Positions 46,091 through 59,223 of a DNA stretch of 64,000 bases are shown piece after piece. This stretch comes from Diplosphaera chodatii. Lineage: Eukaryota; Chlorophyta; Trebouxiophyceae; Prasiolales; Stichococcaceae. A model generated the notes under the pieces. It was not told the DNA's origin. It ran no database searches and saw only the letters and a list, made by a program, of their open reading frames with translations. The stretch spans positions 2,914,001 to 2,978,000 of the forward strand of contig JAALGY010000041.1 in NCBI GenBank assembly GCA_032358165.1, written 5' to 3'. A program made the position numbers and the translations under genes. The stretch's first letter is position 1. The number at the start of each line of letters is the position of its first letter.

Positions 46091-48841
46091 ATGGCGGAGT
46101 GGGAGCATGCGCTCAATGCATACGAGGTGCTGGGCCTTGCGCAGGGGACCAAGGCGACGGACGCCGAAATCGGCAAGGTGTTCCCTTGATGCTGTCAACG
46201 TTGCAATCATGCTGATGCACCCATGCGTCTGCTCCTAGATGGAGACAGACCACGATTTGCGCTACAACGGCCGGACTCCTGACACCAGCCATGGGAGAGT
46301 GGCCTGGAGCAGGCATTGCAGTCATGTGCTATCAGCTCGGCCCCTGCACCTGCCAGCTTGTGTGGCGTGAACCACCAGCGTCTGGTGTACACTGCAACCC
46401 CAATACATGGCACATTCGGCAGGCGTACCGGGCGGCGGCTCTACGGTACCACCCCGACAAGAACAAGGGCGATGTGGAGGGCGCCAAGGCCAAATTCCAG
46501 GCCGCCAAGGACGCGCGCGACCTGCTCTCCGACGCGAAAGCGCGCGCCGCACTGGACGCGCTGCTCGGGTGCGCGCCTGCAGCGCTCACCTCAGCACGCA
46601 GGGCACCCTGCATGCTCAGCATACAGGGAGGGACAGATAGCGTTCCTACCGTCAGGACATTGTTCACGCCAGACTGCTTGCCCGCTTTGCAAGGCGGCTG
46701 TCAGGCGAGCAAGGCAGGATTGAGGCAAAGTTCTTCATTGTCCCCGGACTGCTCATGTTTGCATGCTGCAGGGCGCGGGCGGCGAGGGAGGCCAAGTTCG
46801 CGGGGCAGGACGAGAAGCGGCGGCGGATGCGGGAGAAGCTGGAGCGGGACGAGAAGGTGGCGGCCACCGGCCGCAGCGAGGAGGCCGAGGCCCGCACCCG
46901 CCTGCAGGTCCGCGCCAGCACCGTCTAAACCCCGCTGCAACCGCGGAGCTGCTGCTTTTGACGCTGTCCTCGCTGGGTACCCTCCTGCACTGCCTGGCAT
47001 GTGCGGCAGCATCGCTCTTCCATGCTGGCGGCCGCAGGATCGCAGCGATGTACAGCGCTCAGCTCGCCCTGGTCGTTGAGGTCAGTAGACACGCTGTGCA
47101 TGACCTTTTCAGGCTGAGCTGGGGCGGCTCAAGCGGGAGGCGGCCGCCCGGCGCGCCGCGCAGCAGGCGGCGCAGCAGGCCGCGCAGCCGGCTGCCGCGC
47201 CGCCAGCCGGGGGATCAGCAGCAGCTGCGGCCGCGGGGTTAGGTGCGGGTGGCGCAGCGGCGCCAGCAGACGCGCCGCCGGTGATCACCGAGGACCTGCT
47301 GCGGACGCTGAAGGTGTCGTGGAGTGCCAAGGTGAGGCGCAGCGCCTCTGTCGCAGCCCCTGTGGACGCACAGCTGTTGGAGACCATGCTGCCACAATGC
47401 GTCATGGTCAGCTGGGTACACCCAATGTCCTACGCAACTGGATCGTCGGGGCCAACACCTGTCTGTCTCATGTGGTCTACAGGCTGGCGCCTACACATCG
47501 CAGCAGCTGCGGGACGCCTTTGCAGCACACGGCCCCGTGGAGGACGTCATCCTGCGGGGCAGCAAGAAGAAGTCCAAGGTGGGCGCCGCTCTGCCGAGCA
47601 CGAAACCAGCTGTCTTGCTGCCGGATGGGGGCATCTGAGACCGAGGTCTCCCGGAACGAGGCAGTGCATCAGGCATGCACGTAGCACCTTTGCACACGTG
47701 TGAGAAGGTGCTATGCATGCACTGCAGGGCTCTGCGCTGGTGGTCATGGGGACCCGCGCCGGTGCGGCGGCGGCTGCCAGGATGTCCCACGGCGACCCTG
47801 CCAACCCGCTGCTGGTGGTGCCATCCCTGAAGGTGTGCTGCTGCCGTCTAATCGCCTGTATGCTCGCCAAATCTTTCAACGTGCAGCCCTGTTCAGACAG
47901 GATTCGTAGGTTTTGCTCGTATGACTCTCAGGAGACACCCTGTCAGCCGTGTGTCACGTGCTGACGGGCCTGCTGCTTCGCTGAGAGCAGGTGCCTGCTG
48001 AGCAGCCGGCCGATGGCGTGGCAGACAGCCCAGCACAGCCGGCAGCAGCCAGGGCGGCAGATGCGGCGCCACACGCCAATGGTCACGCCGCCCATGCCGC
48101 CGCTGCAGCACCTGGCCCAATCAGCGACAGCAGGCAGCCGGCGGGGGATGCTGCCCCGCTGTTCCCCCTGGACGATGCCGCCGCTGCAGCCGCCGGCGAC
48201 GCTGACAGTCCGGCGGCTGGCAGACAACAGGCACCGCTATTCCCCAGCTTTGGCGCCAATGGCACCTCCTCAGCGGCAAGCGCACCCTCAGGACATGCAT
48301 CGGCATCTGCGGGGGCCAGCAGTGCTGCCGCCCCGCTGCCCACAGCTTCCAGCTTCCGGCCGCCCGCCAGCGGCCTGTTCAATGCAGGCATCTATGGCGC
48401 CGCGCCGCACATTGCACCATCGCCTGCTGCCGCCTCACCAGCGGCCCAATCAGATGCAGTGGAGGCAGGCCGCAGCCCAGCAGGCGGCGTGCCGTCAGCA
48501 GCGCAGGCAGCGGCGGGTGCTGCGCCTGCAGCGCCCCATCAGGCGGCTGCCCAGGGTGCACCGCCGCCAGGGTCCTGGTCAGCCAGGAGGCCCGAAGCCT
48601 CTGCAGACAGGTACTATCATGAAGTTGCAGTCTGCATGCTGTCAGTTGCAAGTTGACCGTGCTGCAACTGCGAGGTGTCTTCTGTTTGACACAATTGAAG
48701 GTTGCATATCAAGGCGTGAGGAGGCTTGTCTTGCGCAGGACATTTGAGACGCCTGCACAGGCAGACTTGCGGCGGGCGGCAGAACGCGCTCGGCTAATTG
48801 CACAGATGGAAGCGGAGGATGCTGCTGAAGCTGTTGGGTAG
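46091..48841 (+). CDS. DNAJC17-like J-domain protein with RRM (spliceosome-associated)
   Basis: Members of this family combine an N-terminal J domain with an RRM and act in the nucleus in splicing. Exon 1: MAEWEHALNAYEVLGLAQGT with DAEIGK. Exon 2: AYRAAALRYHPDKNKGDVEG (about 46424), including the HPD needed to stimulate Hsp70, then RDLLSDAKARAALDALLG. A basic helix follows: KFAGQDEKRRRMREKLERDE (about 46795). The next exons carry the RRM: ITEDLLRTLKVSWSAK (about 47284), AGAYTSQQLRDAFAAHGPVE (about 47485) and GSALVVMGTRAGAAAAARM (about 47730). After it comes a low-complexity exon of about 200 residues (48000-48611) made mostly of Ala, Pro, Ser and Gly. The last exon, TFETPAQADLRRAAERARLI (about 48740), ends EDAAEAVG at 48841. 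Splice phases are consistent, for example LLG with A across a phase-2 intron. The stop codon overlaps a possible donor (G|GTAGGT), so a further short exon near 48931 is possible. Confidence 0.85.
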
Positions 48842-49238
48842 GTTGCACATGAGTGGTGCGGCTGGCTGCTGGAGTAGCAGCGGAAGCCATTGCAAGCTTG
48901 CCATCAGGACGCTGACAGCTTTGCCTGCAGAGGGGTGACAGCGGACGTGCTGCTTATGGGGCATGGCAGGAGTGGAGCTGTGTATCGACGTGGCGAGTTG
49001 TGTATATTGAATCGTTGCATCTATTGTAAGTCTGGGTCAGCATCGTAAAGCAGCAGTCGGCAGACATGAGCGCTGTCGGAAACACCTCACACCAGAAGCA
49101 TCGGTCACAGGTATTGTGGCACAGCTCGATGAGCACACACTATGCAACACACTTCATCCCAAGCAAACAGACCTTGCTTGCGGGAGCTCCTGCTGACAAC
49201 TCACAGACAACACGCGGGTGCATTGTAGGGTTTGTAGG
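48842..49238. other. Convergent intergenic region, DNAJC17-like / ALDH-B
   Basis: These 397 bp lie between two converging stop codons. They hold a plus-strand TGTAA at 49025-49029. Nothing else is recognised. Confidence 0.45.
49025..49029 (+). terminator. TGTAA poly(A) signal, DNAJC17-like gene
   Basis: TGTAA 184 bp after the stop codon fits the chlorophyte polyadenylation signal in position and sequence. Confidence 0.45.
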
Positions 49239-52200
49239 TCACAGCCACGGCGAGTCCCGGAGCTTCACATAGCAGGCTTTGACCTGCGCAGCGAACATGC
49301 CATATATCTATGTTCACACGCGCCACTATCACAAGACGGCTCTGTTCAAAAGTCTCAGTAGTACACGATGCAGGCACACAGGAAATGCGGGAGGAGGGCA
49401 CACCTCGGTGTAGTGGTGCAGCACATAGTCGCCCCGCTCGCGCCCGATCCCGCTTTGCTGCACATCATGACCAGTTGCAGTGGGGCAGATGAGACGCTTG
49501 CGGCATCATTCATGGCACGTGTCCAAGCATTCACGAAGAGTGAGGCAGGGTGCGAGGACATGCAGCCGAATATGACGAGCCTTGTATCCGCCGAAGGGCA
49601 TGCGCGCGTCCAGCACGTTGTACATGTTGACCCAGACGCTGCCTGCATGCGTTAGAACATTTGCATGTCAAGGCCTCTTTCATGGACCATAGACAAGGCA
49701 CGGGACGATCAGGCGCATGATCTGGGTCTTAAACCACGGTCAATTGCTCACCAGCCTGTAGAGTGCGGGTCACTTTGTTGACGACATCGATGTCCTGCGG
49801 TTGACGCAACAATCCGATCAGGGCATGACAGAAGACCCTGACCTTGCAACAGTCAAGGCGCATGTCGTGCCATGTGCACGGCCCTGTACATACTGAGCGG
49901 CGCACTTTCTGCAGCGGCCGCTGACGCACTGCCTGCGACATGATGTTGAGCAGCATGCAAAAGGTACCTGAGCCCACACGCCAGCTGCAAGCCCGTACTG
50001 CCCGCGGTTGGCACGCTCCAGCGCCTAGTCACGGAGCAAACCGTCAGACCATGGTGTATCGGCTGGCGTCACGATGGTCGTGCTCTGCCCTGCTGGTACT
50101 GACGCATTGGCGTGGTGCTCTGCACCCTGGAGCGAAGAACATATGCCATTGGGATGACAGGCTTACCTCGTCCAGAGTGCTGTACTTGAAGATGCTCATC
50201 ACCTGCATCGTACAGATGGTGCCACAAGGTATGACATACTGCCTTACTGTGGCTGCGCAATAGAGAATGTCCTTGCACATCTCGTTGCCCGAGATGTGCA
50301 ATCTCGGTGCCAACTCCCAGTGCTGACATGTTGCGAATGCACCACACGCAAAGATGACCATGTCTCACCGGTCCAAAGATCTCGTACCTACAGGGAATCA
50401 CAACATGTCAGCATACTGAGGAACCCTTGATTGTTGCTGCTTCTGTCAAGGTCGCCCAGAACAATCCACTGTTGCCTCGCACTTGGCAAGGTCCATGTCG
50501 TCCTTGACATCTGCAAAGATCGTGGGCTCGACAACATAGCCCTTGTCGCCCACACGGTTGCCGCCTGCGTGGCAACATGTCCATCAGCAGGCCAGCTTCG
50601 CAGGTCGTGCCGTCGGCCGGCCAAGCGCTGCATGGGCGCACAAGCGTCTACCGGTCAGCAGTGCAGCTATGATGACATGCTTGCGCGCTGCTCACAGTGG
50701 CCGGCATTGGCTGCAGCTTGCCAAGCGCAGCACAATCGCACACACACCGGTGACGAGGCGTGCGCCCTGCTGCTTGCCCTTCTCGACGAATGACAGTGTC
50801 TTCTTCAGCTGCTTCTCGTTGATCTGCAGGCCAGCAGCCCATGCGTCAGCCCTGGATCTGCTCATATGTGAACCGGAATGGTGCGTCTGTGGGTACAGAG
50901 AGATCAGGTCCTGTGCAAACAGTCACCTGGGCGCCAATATGGGTGCCTGGGTCCAGTGTGTTGCCGATCTTGTATGTCTTGGCCTTCTCCTTCGCCTTCT
51001 CCACGAACTACGCAAGGGTACCACGAAGCTGTACCGCTTGTTGGGCGACAGCATTATGGTTACCTCTCAGGGTGCGGCGACAGTGGGTAACGAACCGGCT
51101 GTCGTGGATGCTAAGGGGCTCACCTTGTCATATATGTCCTCGTGAACAAAGGTACGGGACCCCTGCAGGAGACGCCAGCACGTGAGCCGCTGCTGAGCTG
51201 CAGCAAATGGCACATGCATGCCGAGAAATGACATCATCCACATTGCTTGGTGTGCCGTTGATATGGTTGCATGGCTGCGTACTGCCGTGCAGGTCTGGCC
51301 GGTGTTGAAGAAGATGGCCTGCGTGGTGTCCTCCACCTGCGACCACAGCAGCGCTCCTGAAGGTGGTCAACACGTATTCCAACGCTCAGGCAGGGTGTAG
51401 TGCAAGTGTGTTTTGATTTGGGTTTGATGATGCACGCAGCAACAGCGAGCGGTGCAGGCTGGAGGGCACACCGCCTTGTCCAGGTCCACATCCTGCGCAG
51501 GCGGACACGGACACCGTCACAGAACCACACACGCATCCTGGCTACCAGGCCGTGCACAAGCATGCTGACAAACTTTGTGTGGATTATCAGTAGTCGTGAT
51601 GATTTGAGACGATGAGCTTGACGGGCAGACCAGTTACGAGGGTCCGAGGGCACCTTCCAGACGATGGCGGGCGACTTGCCGCCCTGCATGATGAAACCAG
51701 TAATTTCGTTCACGATGCTATGCTGCAGATGCTGCCGCGAACCGACCACATGGCCACCAGTTTCAGGTGGCTTTCTGAGGCTGCATGCAGCAACACGTTT
51801 GACCCTGCGTACGCTGCATGACACTGCAAACACAGGGCTGGCCCTGATGCGCACCAGTTCCAGGGTGGTGGGTACCACGTTTTTGGCGGTCTCTGTGCCG
51901 ATGAGCTTGCCCACCTCCGTGCTGCCCGTGAACGCAAGCTGCAGGCACCAGAACATTGCCGATCGCTTTATGGCAAAGCGTGCATCAGCAGGCACAACAG
52001 CGATGGCAATGCAGCACCACAACTGCACCTTGTTGATCCAAGGGTGCTTGGCGAGCGCCATGCCGACGGTCGACCCTTTCCCCTGCCAGAAAATCAGCTG
52101 TGGTCGCTTGCTGTCTTCAGCCTCTTCTTGGTTTGAAAGTTGACGGCCAGCTGCTGGTGTGCAATCCAGTGCTGATTCCAGCTTGCTACACGTGCAATAT

Positions 52201-54693
52201 CATCCCGTGGTCTGCTCATCAATGAGTACATTGATGGCCGGCATTTGGTGCGCACCACAATGATGTTGATGACGCCCGGCGGGAAGCCGGCCTCCTGGGC
52301 CAGGCGGCCCAGGTACAGCGCAGACAGCGGTGTCTCCGATGCCACCTGACAGGCAGAGTGTAGAGTTACATAGTCTGGGATTGGTGGGGCCACAGCTGGG
52401 CATATTACAGTGTGTGCAGCTGTCATCCGGGCGTTGCTAAACTAGAAGCTGTGCATCAACAAGCTTGCTGTGGCAGCAGCTGCGGACCTTCATGACGACT
52501 GTGTTGCCAGCCGCCAGTGCTGGTCCCCACTTCCAGCTGCAGCAGGCACGTAGACAATGTAGCATGCAACCTTTGCGAATGTGGCCAGTGTCCGACACGC
52601 AGCGGACATGTGCCATGCCGTGCATGTCATACAGCGGCCTACCTGAGCATCAATTGTGGGAAGTCTGCAGGTGTGCAAATCGAGGCATTTACCTTCATAC
52701 ATGTATGTGACGCAACAGTATCCATAGCAGTCGCAGCAGAACCATTGCTTTTCGTTTGCAAGCAGACTTACTCCAGGGTATGATCTGAGCTGCAGCACCA
52801 AGGAATGCGGATGCATGTCAGTGAGTGTTGTCAGCTAATCTTTCATATAGGTTTTAGGGTTGCCTTCAGCAGGATGTTATGATGCACTGTGCGTGCTTGC
52901 CTGCAACACCGATTGGCTCATGCAGAGTATAGCCTGCATGTGCAGCCAGGCTAGGGTAGCTAGATGCGCATGCACTAGATGCCCTATTACGCAAAGTTCG
53001 ATGTGCACGATGCACTGAGTGCTTTCATGGCAGCAACCCACCAAAATACTTGTCGATGCCGCACTGGATGGTCTTGCCACACAGGGCCTTGTCTGCCCAG
53101 CCCTGCACATGATTCAAGTACAGGTCAAGAGTTTGCACCCATTGGCTCTGAGCCTCGTACAGGCCAGCAGCGCACTGCATGGCGTCCGCCACCACATGTA
53201 TACAGCGAACCAGCCCTCACCGTGAAGTACCTGCAGGAAACAGCACGGGCTTCTCTGCATCTCATCTTCTGGGAACAGTGGAAGGTGCTGGCATTTAGCA
53301 AAGCAAGTCACACAGAGACACACCACATGTGGTCGATGCTCCAGGGCACATCCACCTCCTGGACCTGCTTGATGGGTTTGCCCGAGTCCTGCATGCGGTG
53401 ACATAAAAGATGCGCCGATTTGCAAGCAGCGCAGCTAATGCAGCTGGGACAGCCAAGTGGCACATCTGTCAAGCAATTGTGCAGCTGACAGCTGGCACGG
53501 TCCAGCCGTGCAACTCACCAGCGCTTCAATCAGAGCTAGCTCCTCTTGGTTGTCCTCCCAAAGCTTCTGTGCAAATTCAGAGGAGACCATCAGTAGGGCA
53601 CAGGCATTACCAGCAGACAAGAGTGCACACATGTGCGTAGGGACACCAAGCGCATGCCAGGCTGAGCTGCATACGTACTCACAGTGAACTTGCCCATGAT
53701 GCGAGCACGCTCCTGTACAGGACACGGCAAGGTTACGAATGATTCTGCCCTGTGCACTGCTCATGACTAATCAAGGGACATGCTGTCGTAGTGCGTAAAA
53801 GTGTATGCTCATAGGCCCAACAGTCATCATCCTCACCTTGCCGGTCCTACAGGCAAGAAAGAAAATTCAGAAGGCGTGTATGCAGAAGTGTCATGTCGCT
53901 AACGAGGATGGATGCATCTAAAGTACAACTTCTGTTTGTCCAGTGAAGTTTCAGAGACTTGAGGCATGGGATGCATGAACTTGCTGGTCGGGCAGCACAC
54001 ATGTCAGGGATCGACCCACATGCGTGGCCAGGGTCCCCTGTCAAAGGCCTCGCGTGCTGCCTTCACTGCCTTGTCAACGTCATCGACATCCGCCTCCGCT
54101 ACCTGCGCACGTTCCACTGCAGCTGATGTGGCTGACAGCGTAGGCAGCTGTACCGTCGGTTGATGCAAAGCATCTGCAGGCGGACGGCGTGATGCACCCA
54201 GGCTGCCGGGCACAAATGGCATGCTTGCTCTCGAGGTATGGGCATACAATGGCACGCCACACCTCTGCCAGCAGGGTCTCGTCGTAGGGGTTCAGCGTAC
54301 GCAGCGTCTTCTTCGAAGCACCTGCACGCAGGTAGCAAGGGCGGGACGTCATCAGCGTAATAGCAAGAAGTCAGACGTCTGACAGGCAGAAAGGGCTGTC
54401 ATGCTGTTGCCCGCAACTGTTGCAGGTAGGGAGAGGGGTGCGCACCATCAACCCACTCGCCCCCAATAAGCATCTGCAACGATACGTGCAGCAACTGTAG
54501 TGAGGGCAGGCGCCACCCAGTATAGTATAGCATCGGCCGCCGGACTGCTACACACTCTTCGTGCTTGCAGTATCCGTCCGCACCTGCTACAGATCATGTA
54601 TGCTTGCTGTCAACGTACTGATGTTGCTGCGGACAGCACCTTCTTGGGAATTTTGTTGAGCACATCCTCGATGCGGTCCTTCGACACCACCAT
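49239..54693 (-). CDS. NAD(P)-dependent aldehyde dehydrogenase (ALDH-B), very intron-rich
   Basis: This is a full-length ALDH spread over 5.5 kb in more than 20 small exons. From the start: [18 protein letters not shown] (54693), [10 protein letters not shown] (about 54470), [20 protein letters not shown] (about 54320), [20 protein letters not shown] (about 54090), [29 protein letters not shown] (about 53580), [20 protein letters not shown] (about 53390), [20 protein letters not shown] (about 53100), QIIPW split from [23 protein letters not shown] (about 52545), [20 protein letters not shown] (about 52350), [20 protein letters not shown] (about 51935), [13 protein letters not shown], the catalytic exon [15 protein letters not shown] (about 51330), [33 protein letters not shown] (about 50545), [24 protein letters not shown] (about 50020), [15 protein letters not shown] (about 49620), [16 protein letters not shown] and a last exon ending DSPWL at 49239. 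All catalytic residues (Asn of WNFP, Lys, Glu, Cys) are present. It shares intron positions with ALDH-A, for example inside the WNFP codon and in LEL|GG. No obvious transit peptide. Confidence 0.88.
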
Positions 54694-55163
54694 CGCGGCT
54701 CAAAGCCACCTGAGCGAGTCGCCTGCAAGGCAAGAATATACCTAATGGTACCTTCAAAGTCCCTGTGCGATATCGACACGACAGTCGAGGCGACGAAAGG
54801 CATGGCAGCAGGCTAGCTAGACAAGGTGCACACTTGCACAGTCGACTACCGACGGCCGCCGATTGCTGCAGCTGCGGCGCTTCCAGCTGATGTCAGACAG
54901 CGCAATCAACTTCGCCCTCGCAGCGCTTCCCTTTGCTTGAGGTGCTAAGTGCTCCTCTGTTGGTATCACACTATGTCAAAGGCTGGCTTCGCTGTCGAGA
55001 TGGAAGCAGTTGGACGGCCGTGGAAGCAGGGGGCACATGCATGAGTGCATGCACGTATGTACCTGTGCCACAGACTGCAGGTGCGCACAGCGAGCGAACC
55101 AACCGCGACCAGCCCGCGAACAGGGTCAGGGACACTCAGCGAAGATCAAGAACAGTGCTTCGA
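54694..55163. promoter_or_regulatory. Divergent promoter region, ALDH-B / ALDH-C
   Basis: 470 bp lie between the opposite start codons of two aldehyde dehydrogenases. Both promoters must be here. No TATA box or repeated element was recognised. Confidence 0.4.
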
Positions 55164-58100
55164 TGGCGCAGGCGCAGAACGGGTGCGTGGGCTGATGCGG
55201 CTGCTGTCGTCAGCACCATGTGGCGCTGTGTGGCCGCAGGCTCCGCACGACACCGAACTTTCGATGCCAATGCGGCCTCTTGTAACTTGAAAACCTGTGA
55301 TGTCTGACCTGTCGAGGATACAGCGTAGCTGCTGCACTCGCGCAGCTCGCGAACACACTGGCTTGTCGTACACCTTCATACCAGTCTGCGAGGTCGTGAG
55401 CCTCAGTTCCTGCAGGCAGAGGGCCTGGAGCAAGGATGAGATCCTCAAGAACGTGAAGACGGGGGTAAGGCAGCTTCTGAGCGCGGCCTTCCGCTCTGAC
55501 AGGTCAGCTGCTCCTGATCAAACAAAACACCAACACAGAGTGCATCGGGACGGCACAGCCAAATTTGTGTGGCGCAGTTGCTTATTGACGGAAAGTTCGG
55601 GCCAAGCATGTCCGGCAAGACCTTCAAGACCATCAATCCCGTGGTGCGTCCGCTGGTCTGTGTGTGCAAGTTGCATGCATGGGTGCTGCCCTGCATTTGT
55701 GTTGTCTGCACCCGTAACCTGTGCCGGAGCAAACACTGCAGAAACCCTCGACAATGACTTGCAATACTCAGGACGAGTCGGTCATCGCCGAGGTATCGGA
55801 GGGAGACAAGGCCGATGTTGATGATGCGGTTGCTGCCGCACGCGCGGCATTTGACAGAGGTCCCTGGCCCCGCATGTGCGCAGCAGCGCTTGTGACCACG
55901 TCATTATTTACTGAACCCGACTGTGAAAAATACATCAGGGATGGCATTAGCATTGGGCACAAAGCATCCCCCAAGCTGACGAGGGTCCGGCCGCAGTGCA
56001 ATGCACGCGGCTCCACAGCGACCAGCAGTGCCATATGAAGCGCATGTCGCCACAACGTGCAGGACCGGCGCACAGCGGGCGCGTGTCATCAACAAGTTTG
56101 CGGACCTGCTGGAGGCCAACCTGGAGGAGCTCGCACATCTGGAAACACTGGTGACCGCCTAAGACTCCCAGCTGTTACCTGCGAAACCCTGCAACGCTAC
56201 GACGTAATCTAAGCCTGGCATGCGATGCATGACCGGGGAAGTCACAAGAGGGTGGTCACATGTTGCGCAGGACAATGGCAAACCGCTGGTGGTGGCACGA
56301 GCGATCGACATCCCGGTGTCTGTGAAGCATTTCCGCTATTTTGCCGGCTGGGCGGACAAGGTCACCGGGCGCACCATCCCGCTGGACGGCATGATGTTTG
56401 GCTATACCCTGCGCGAGCCGATCGGTGTCATTGGCGCCGTGATCCCGTACGCCCCTCGCATCCTCCCGCTGGGACACCGCTCTTGCGATGCAGAACTGCT
56501 GCCTGTCATGTACAGGAGTCTAGGTGTGCAGCTGGCACACCAAAGGCGCAGGTCACAGACTGCAGGTGGAACTTCCCGGCGCTCATGCTCACGGTGAAGG
56601 TGGCGTCGGCGCTGGCCACTGGCAATGCCGTGGTGGTGAAGGTGCAGTCGCAGATGCGCCAAATTGTTCCAAGCATTGTCCGCGGTCTGCTGTGCCCATG
56701 CCACAGTGGCAGTCTGCACCACGCGAATGTTGAGTGCCAGGGCTACACTCACCGTGGTTGTATCAGGTCTGCCTGCGCTGTAAGTTCCACGCACACCCGC
56801 CTCATGCAGGTGGCGGAGCAGACGCCGCTGACGGCGGCGCGGTACGGCGAGCTGGCGCTGGAGGCCGGCCTGCCGCCCGGCGTGCTCAACATCATACAGG
56901 GTGGGCGCCCAGCTGTCCGCGGCCACAAATGCAATGCGCCCTGGCAACGGTGGAACAGGAGCAGAACAGCTGTTCGTGGGTGGTGTCTGCGTCTAAGCCT
57001 GCCACTTGACAGAGCAAAGAGGGGAGGACCTGCACTGAGCTTGACACGCCTGGTTCTGCAGGCTACGGCCCCACAGCTGGCGCAGCTCTCGTCAACCATC
57101 CGGATGTGGACAAGGTGGGGTCGCTTCAGCAGTGTGCAGCGTATCCTCAATAGACTCGCTGTTCAGCGGCAACAAAGGGCACTGATCGGCAACTACCAAC
57201 AGGACCAGCTTCTGCTCAAATGCCACACCTGAGGCATCTCTATAAAGGGCCCGGCATGAGACTCATCATCGGGGCGGTGGCCTTGTGTCTCACGGCCTTG
57301 TCAGATTGCGGCAGATCTCGTTCACGGGCAGCACGGAGGTGGGCCGCATCATCGGCGCCGCGGCTGGGAAGAACATCAAGCCCGTCACCCTGGAGCTGGG
57401 CGGCAAGAGCGCCGCCATCGTGTGGAAGGACGTCGACGTGGCGGAGGTGCTGCTGCTGCTGCAATATGTGCTAGTGTCTAGCAGCCCTGCTTCCTGCTGA
57501 TGGCACCTCGGCCTGTGCCAATGATGACAGTAGAGCGCTGGCAGCTGTGCCGTAGGCGCAGCATGCAAAGCTCTTGAGGCTTCCTAACCACTTGCATCCA
57601 CAGGGTGACGGGAACAGTCTCACATGATGGCATGCCCAGTAGCCATTGCTCTGCCAGTGCAGGCGGCGGAGGCGGCGTTCATCGCGCTGCAGTTCAACAT
57701 GGGGCAGTGCTGCACCGCAGGCAGCCGCACCTTTGTGCAGGAGGGTGGGTTGCACCGCCCGACCCCTCGCACACTGCTGTGTTGCTTGCATCCTATTTGC
57801 ATATGGTAGCTAACCCAGCCAGCACTCGTCGTGATACACGCAGACATCTACGATGAGTTTGTGGAGAAGACCGTGGAGCTGGCCAAGAAACGCACCGTTG
57901 GCGACCCCTTTGCTGGAAGCTACGACCAAGGTCCCCAGGTGGGTGAGGCATCTGCCCTCGCACTATCAAGTGCTGCCTGTGACACCTCGAGCATGGAGGC
58001 ATGCATCACCAACCGCACGGGTCCATGTGCAGATTGACGCGGAGCAGTTTGACAAGATCATGAGCTACATTCACACGGGCACGGAGGCGGGCGCCACCCT

Positions 58101-59223
58101 GAAGCACGGTGCGCACGTCCAGTGATTGCCAACAGGTGCGTTGGTGACAGCACTGGGGTCCCACGTCTGCTGACCGCACATGCATGCATGCTGTCTCAGG
58201 AGGCAATCGTGTGGGCAAGAAAGGCTACTTCATTGAGCCGACCGTTTTCGCCGACGTTAAGGTGTGCCAATCATATCTGCTGGTGAACAGCCGATGTATG
58301 GCATAACATGTGCATGTGATAAACCTTAGAAGGCGCTGCCCGATAAACGGCTGGCAGAGGCAGTCTTCATAGCTACATGCTTTGGGCAAGGGTAGGACGA
58401 CATGAAGATTGCCATGGACGAGATCTTTGGGCCTGTGCAAGTCATCCTGAAGTACAAGACCCCTGCCGAGGTAGCCGCACCCGCTTGCAGATCTCTTTAG
58501 GTGCACTCGGCAGCGAGTTGCAGCAGGCCACCCACATTGTGCGGGCTAGCGCTCTGCAGTGATGCTATCAATCGGCCACATCAGGTGTTTTCCTGGCCTT
58601 TAAGCAGGTTTGGTGTGCTGTGCAGGTGTTGGAGCGCGCCAACAAGAGTGACTACGGCCTGGCTGCTGGTGTTTGGGCCAAGGGTGAGCAACTCCTGGGC
58701 ACCCTGCAGCCGTGGCGGCGGCATCGCCCTGCTTGTCTGGTGACATGACCGTTATGCCTGCGCATGCAGATGTGTCCGTGATCAACACCCTCTCTCGGGG
58801 TCTCAAGGCTGGCACGGTCTGGGTGAGCGCTGCATCATACACAGCATGGTGCGGTGCCAGATGGTTGTGGTGCTGATCATGCTGGCATTGTGTGTTGATA
58901 GTCTGACGCTGTCCCTGTCTTCTGCTCCTGAAGTGCAACTGCTACAACATCCTGGATGCTGCGATGCCCTTTGGCGGCTACAAGGCCTCAGGTGTGGGCC
59001 GAGACTCAAGTGAGGAGGCACTGCACGCCTGCACCCAGGTCAAGGTGATCATTCGGGCATGCTGTGGTGCATTGCGCAGCAGCTGCGGCGCAACATGCCT
59101 GCAGAGAAACAGTGGCATCCTGCTGCCTAATCTCAAGAGCTGCCAGGCCTGGTTCTGCTGAGTGTTTATGCCGCATGACGTGCAGGCAGTTTACCAGAAG
59201 CTGGACGAATCGGCGTGGCTGTG
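55164..59223 (+). CDS. NAD(P)-dependent aldehyde dehydrogenase (ALDH-C), intron-rich paralogue of ALDH-D
   Basis: MAQAQNG (55164) splices in phase 2 to [16 protein letters not shown] (about 55420), then [20 protein letters not shown] (about 55575), [20 protein letters not shown] (about 55775), [40 protein letters not shown] (about 56274) with [20 protein letters not shown]. An intron inside the Pro codon leads to [12 protein letters not shown] (about 56570). Next come [20 protein letters not shown] (about 56816), [20 protein letters not shown] with [15 protein letters not shown] (about 57311-57440), [20 protein letters not shown] (about 57678), [20 protein letters not shown] (about 57846), [35 protein letters not shown] (about 58403), [49 protein letters not shown] (about 58934) and KLDESAWL, ending at 59223. 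There are about 17 introns, all phase-consistent with the intronless ALDH-D used as a guide. Catalytic Asn, Lys, Glu and Cys are intact. It is of ALDH1/ALDH2 class with no evident targeting peptide. Confidence 0.92.

Noticed and set aside
49239..54693. ALDH-B as a broken pseudogene
   Set aside because: The many interruptions coincide with proper donors and acceptors in phase, and all catalytic residues are intact, so it is an intron-rich gene.
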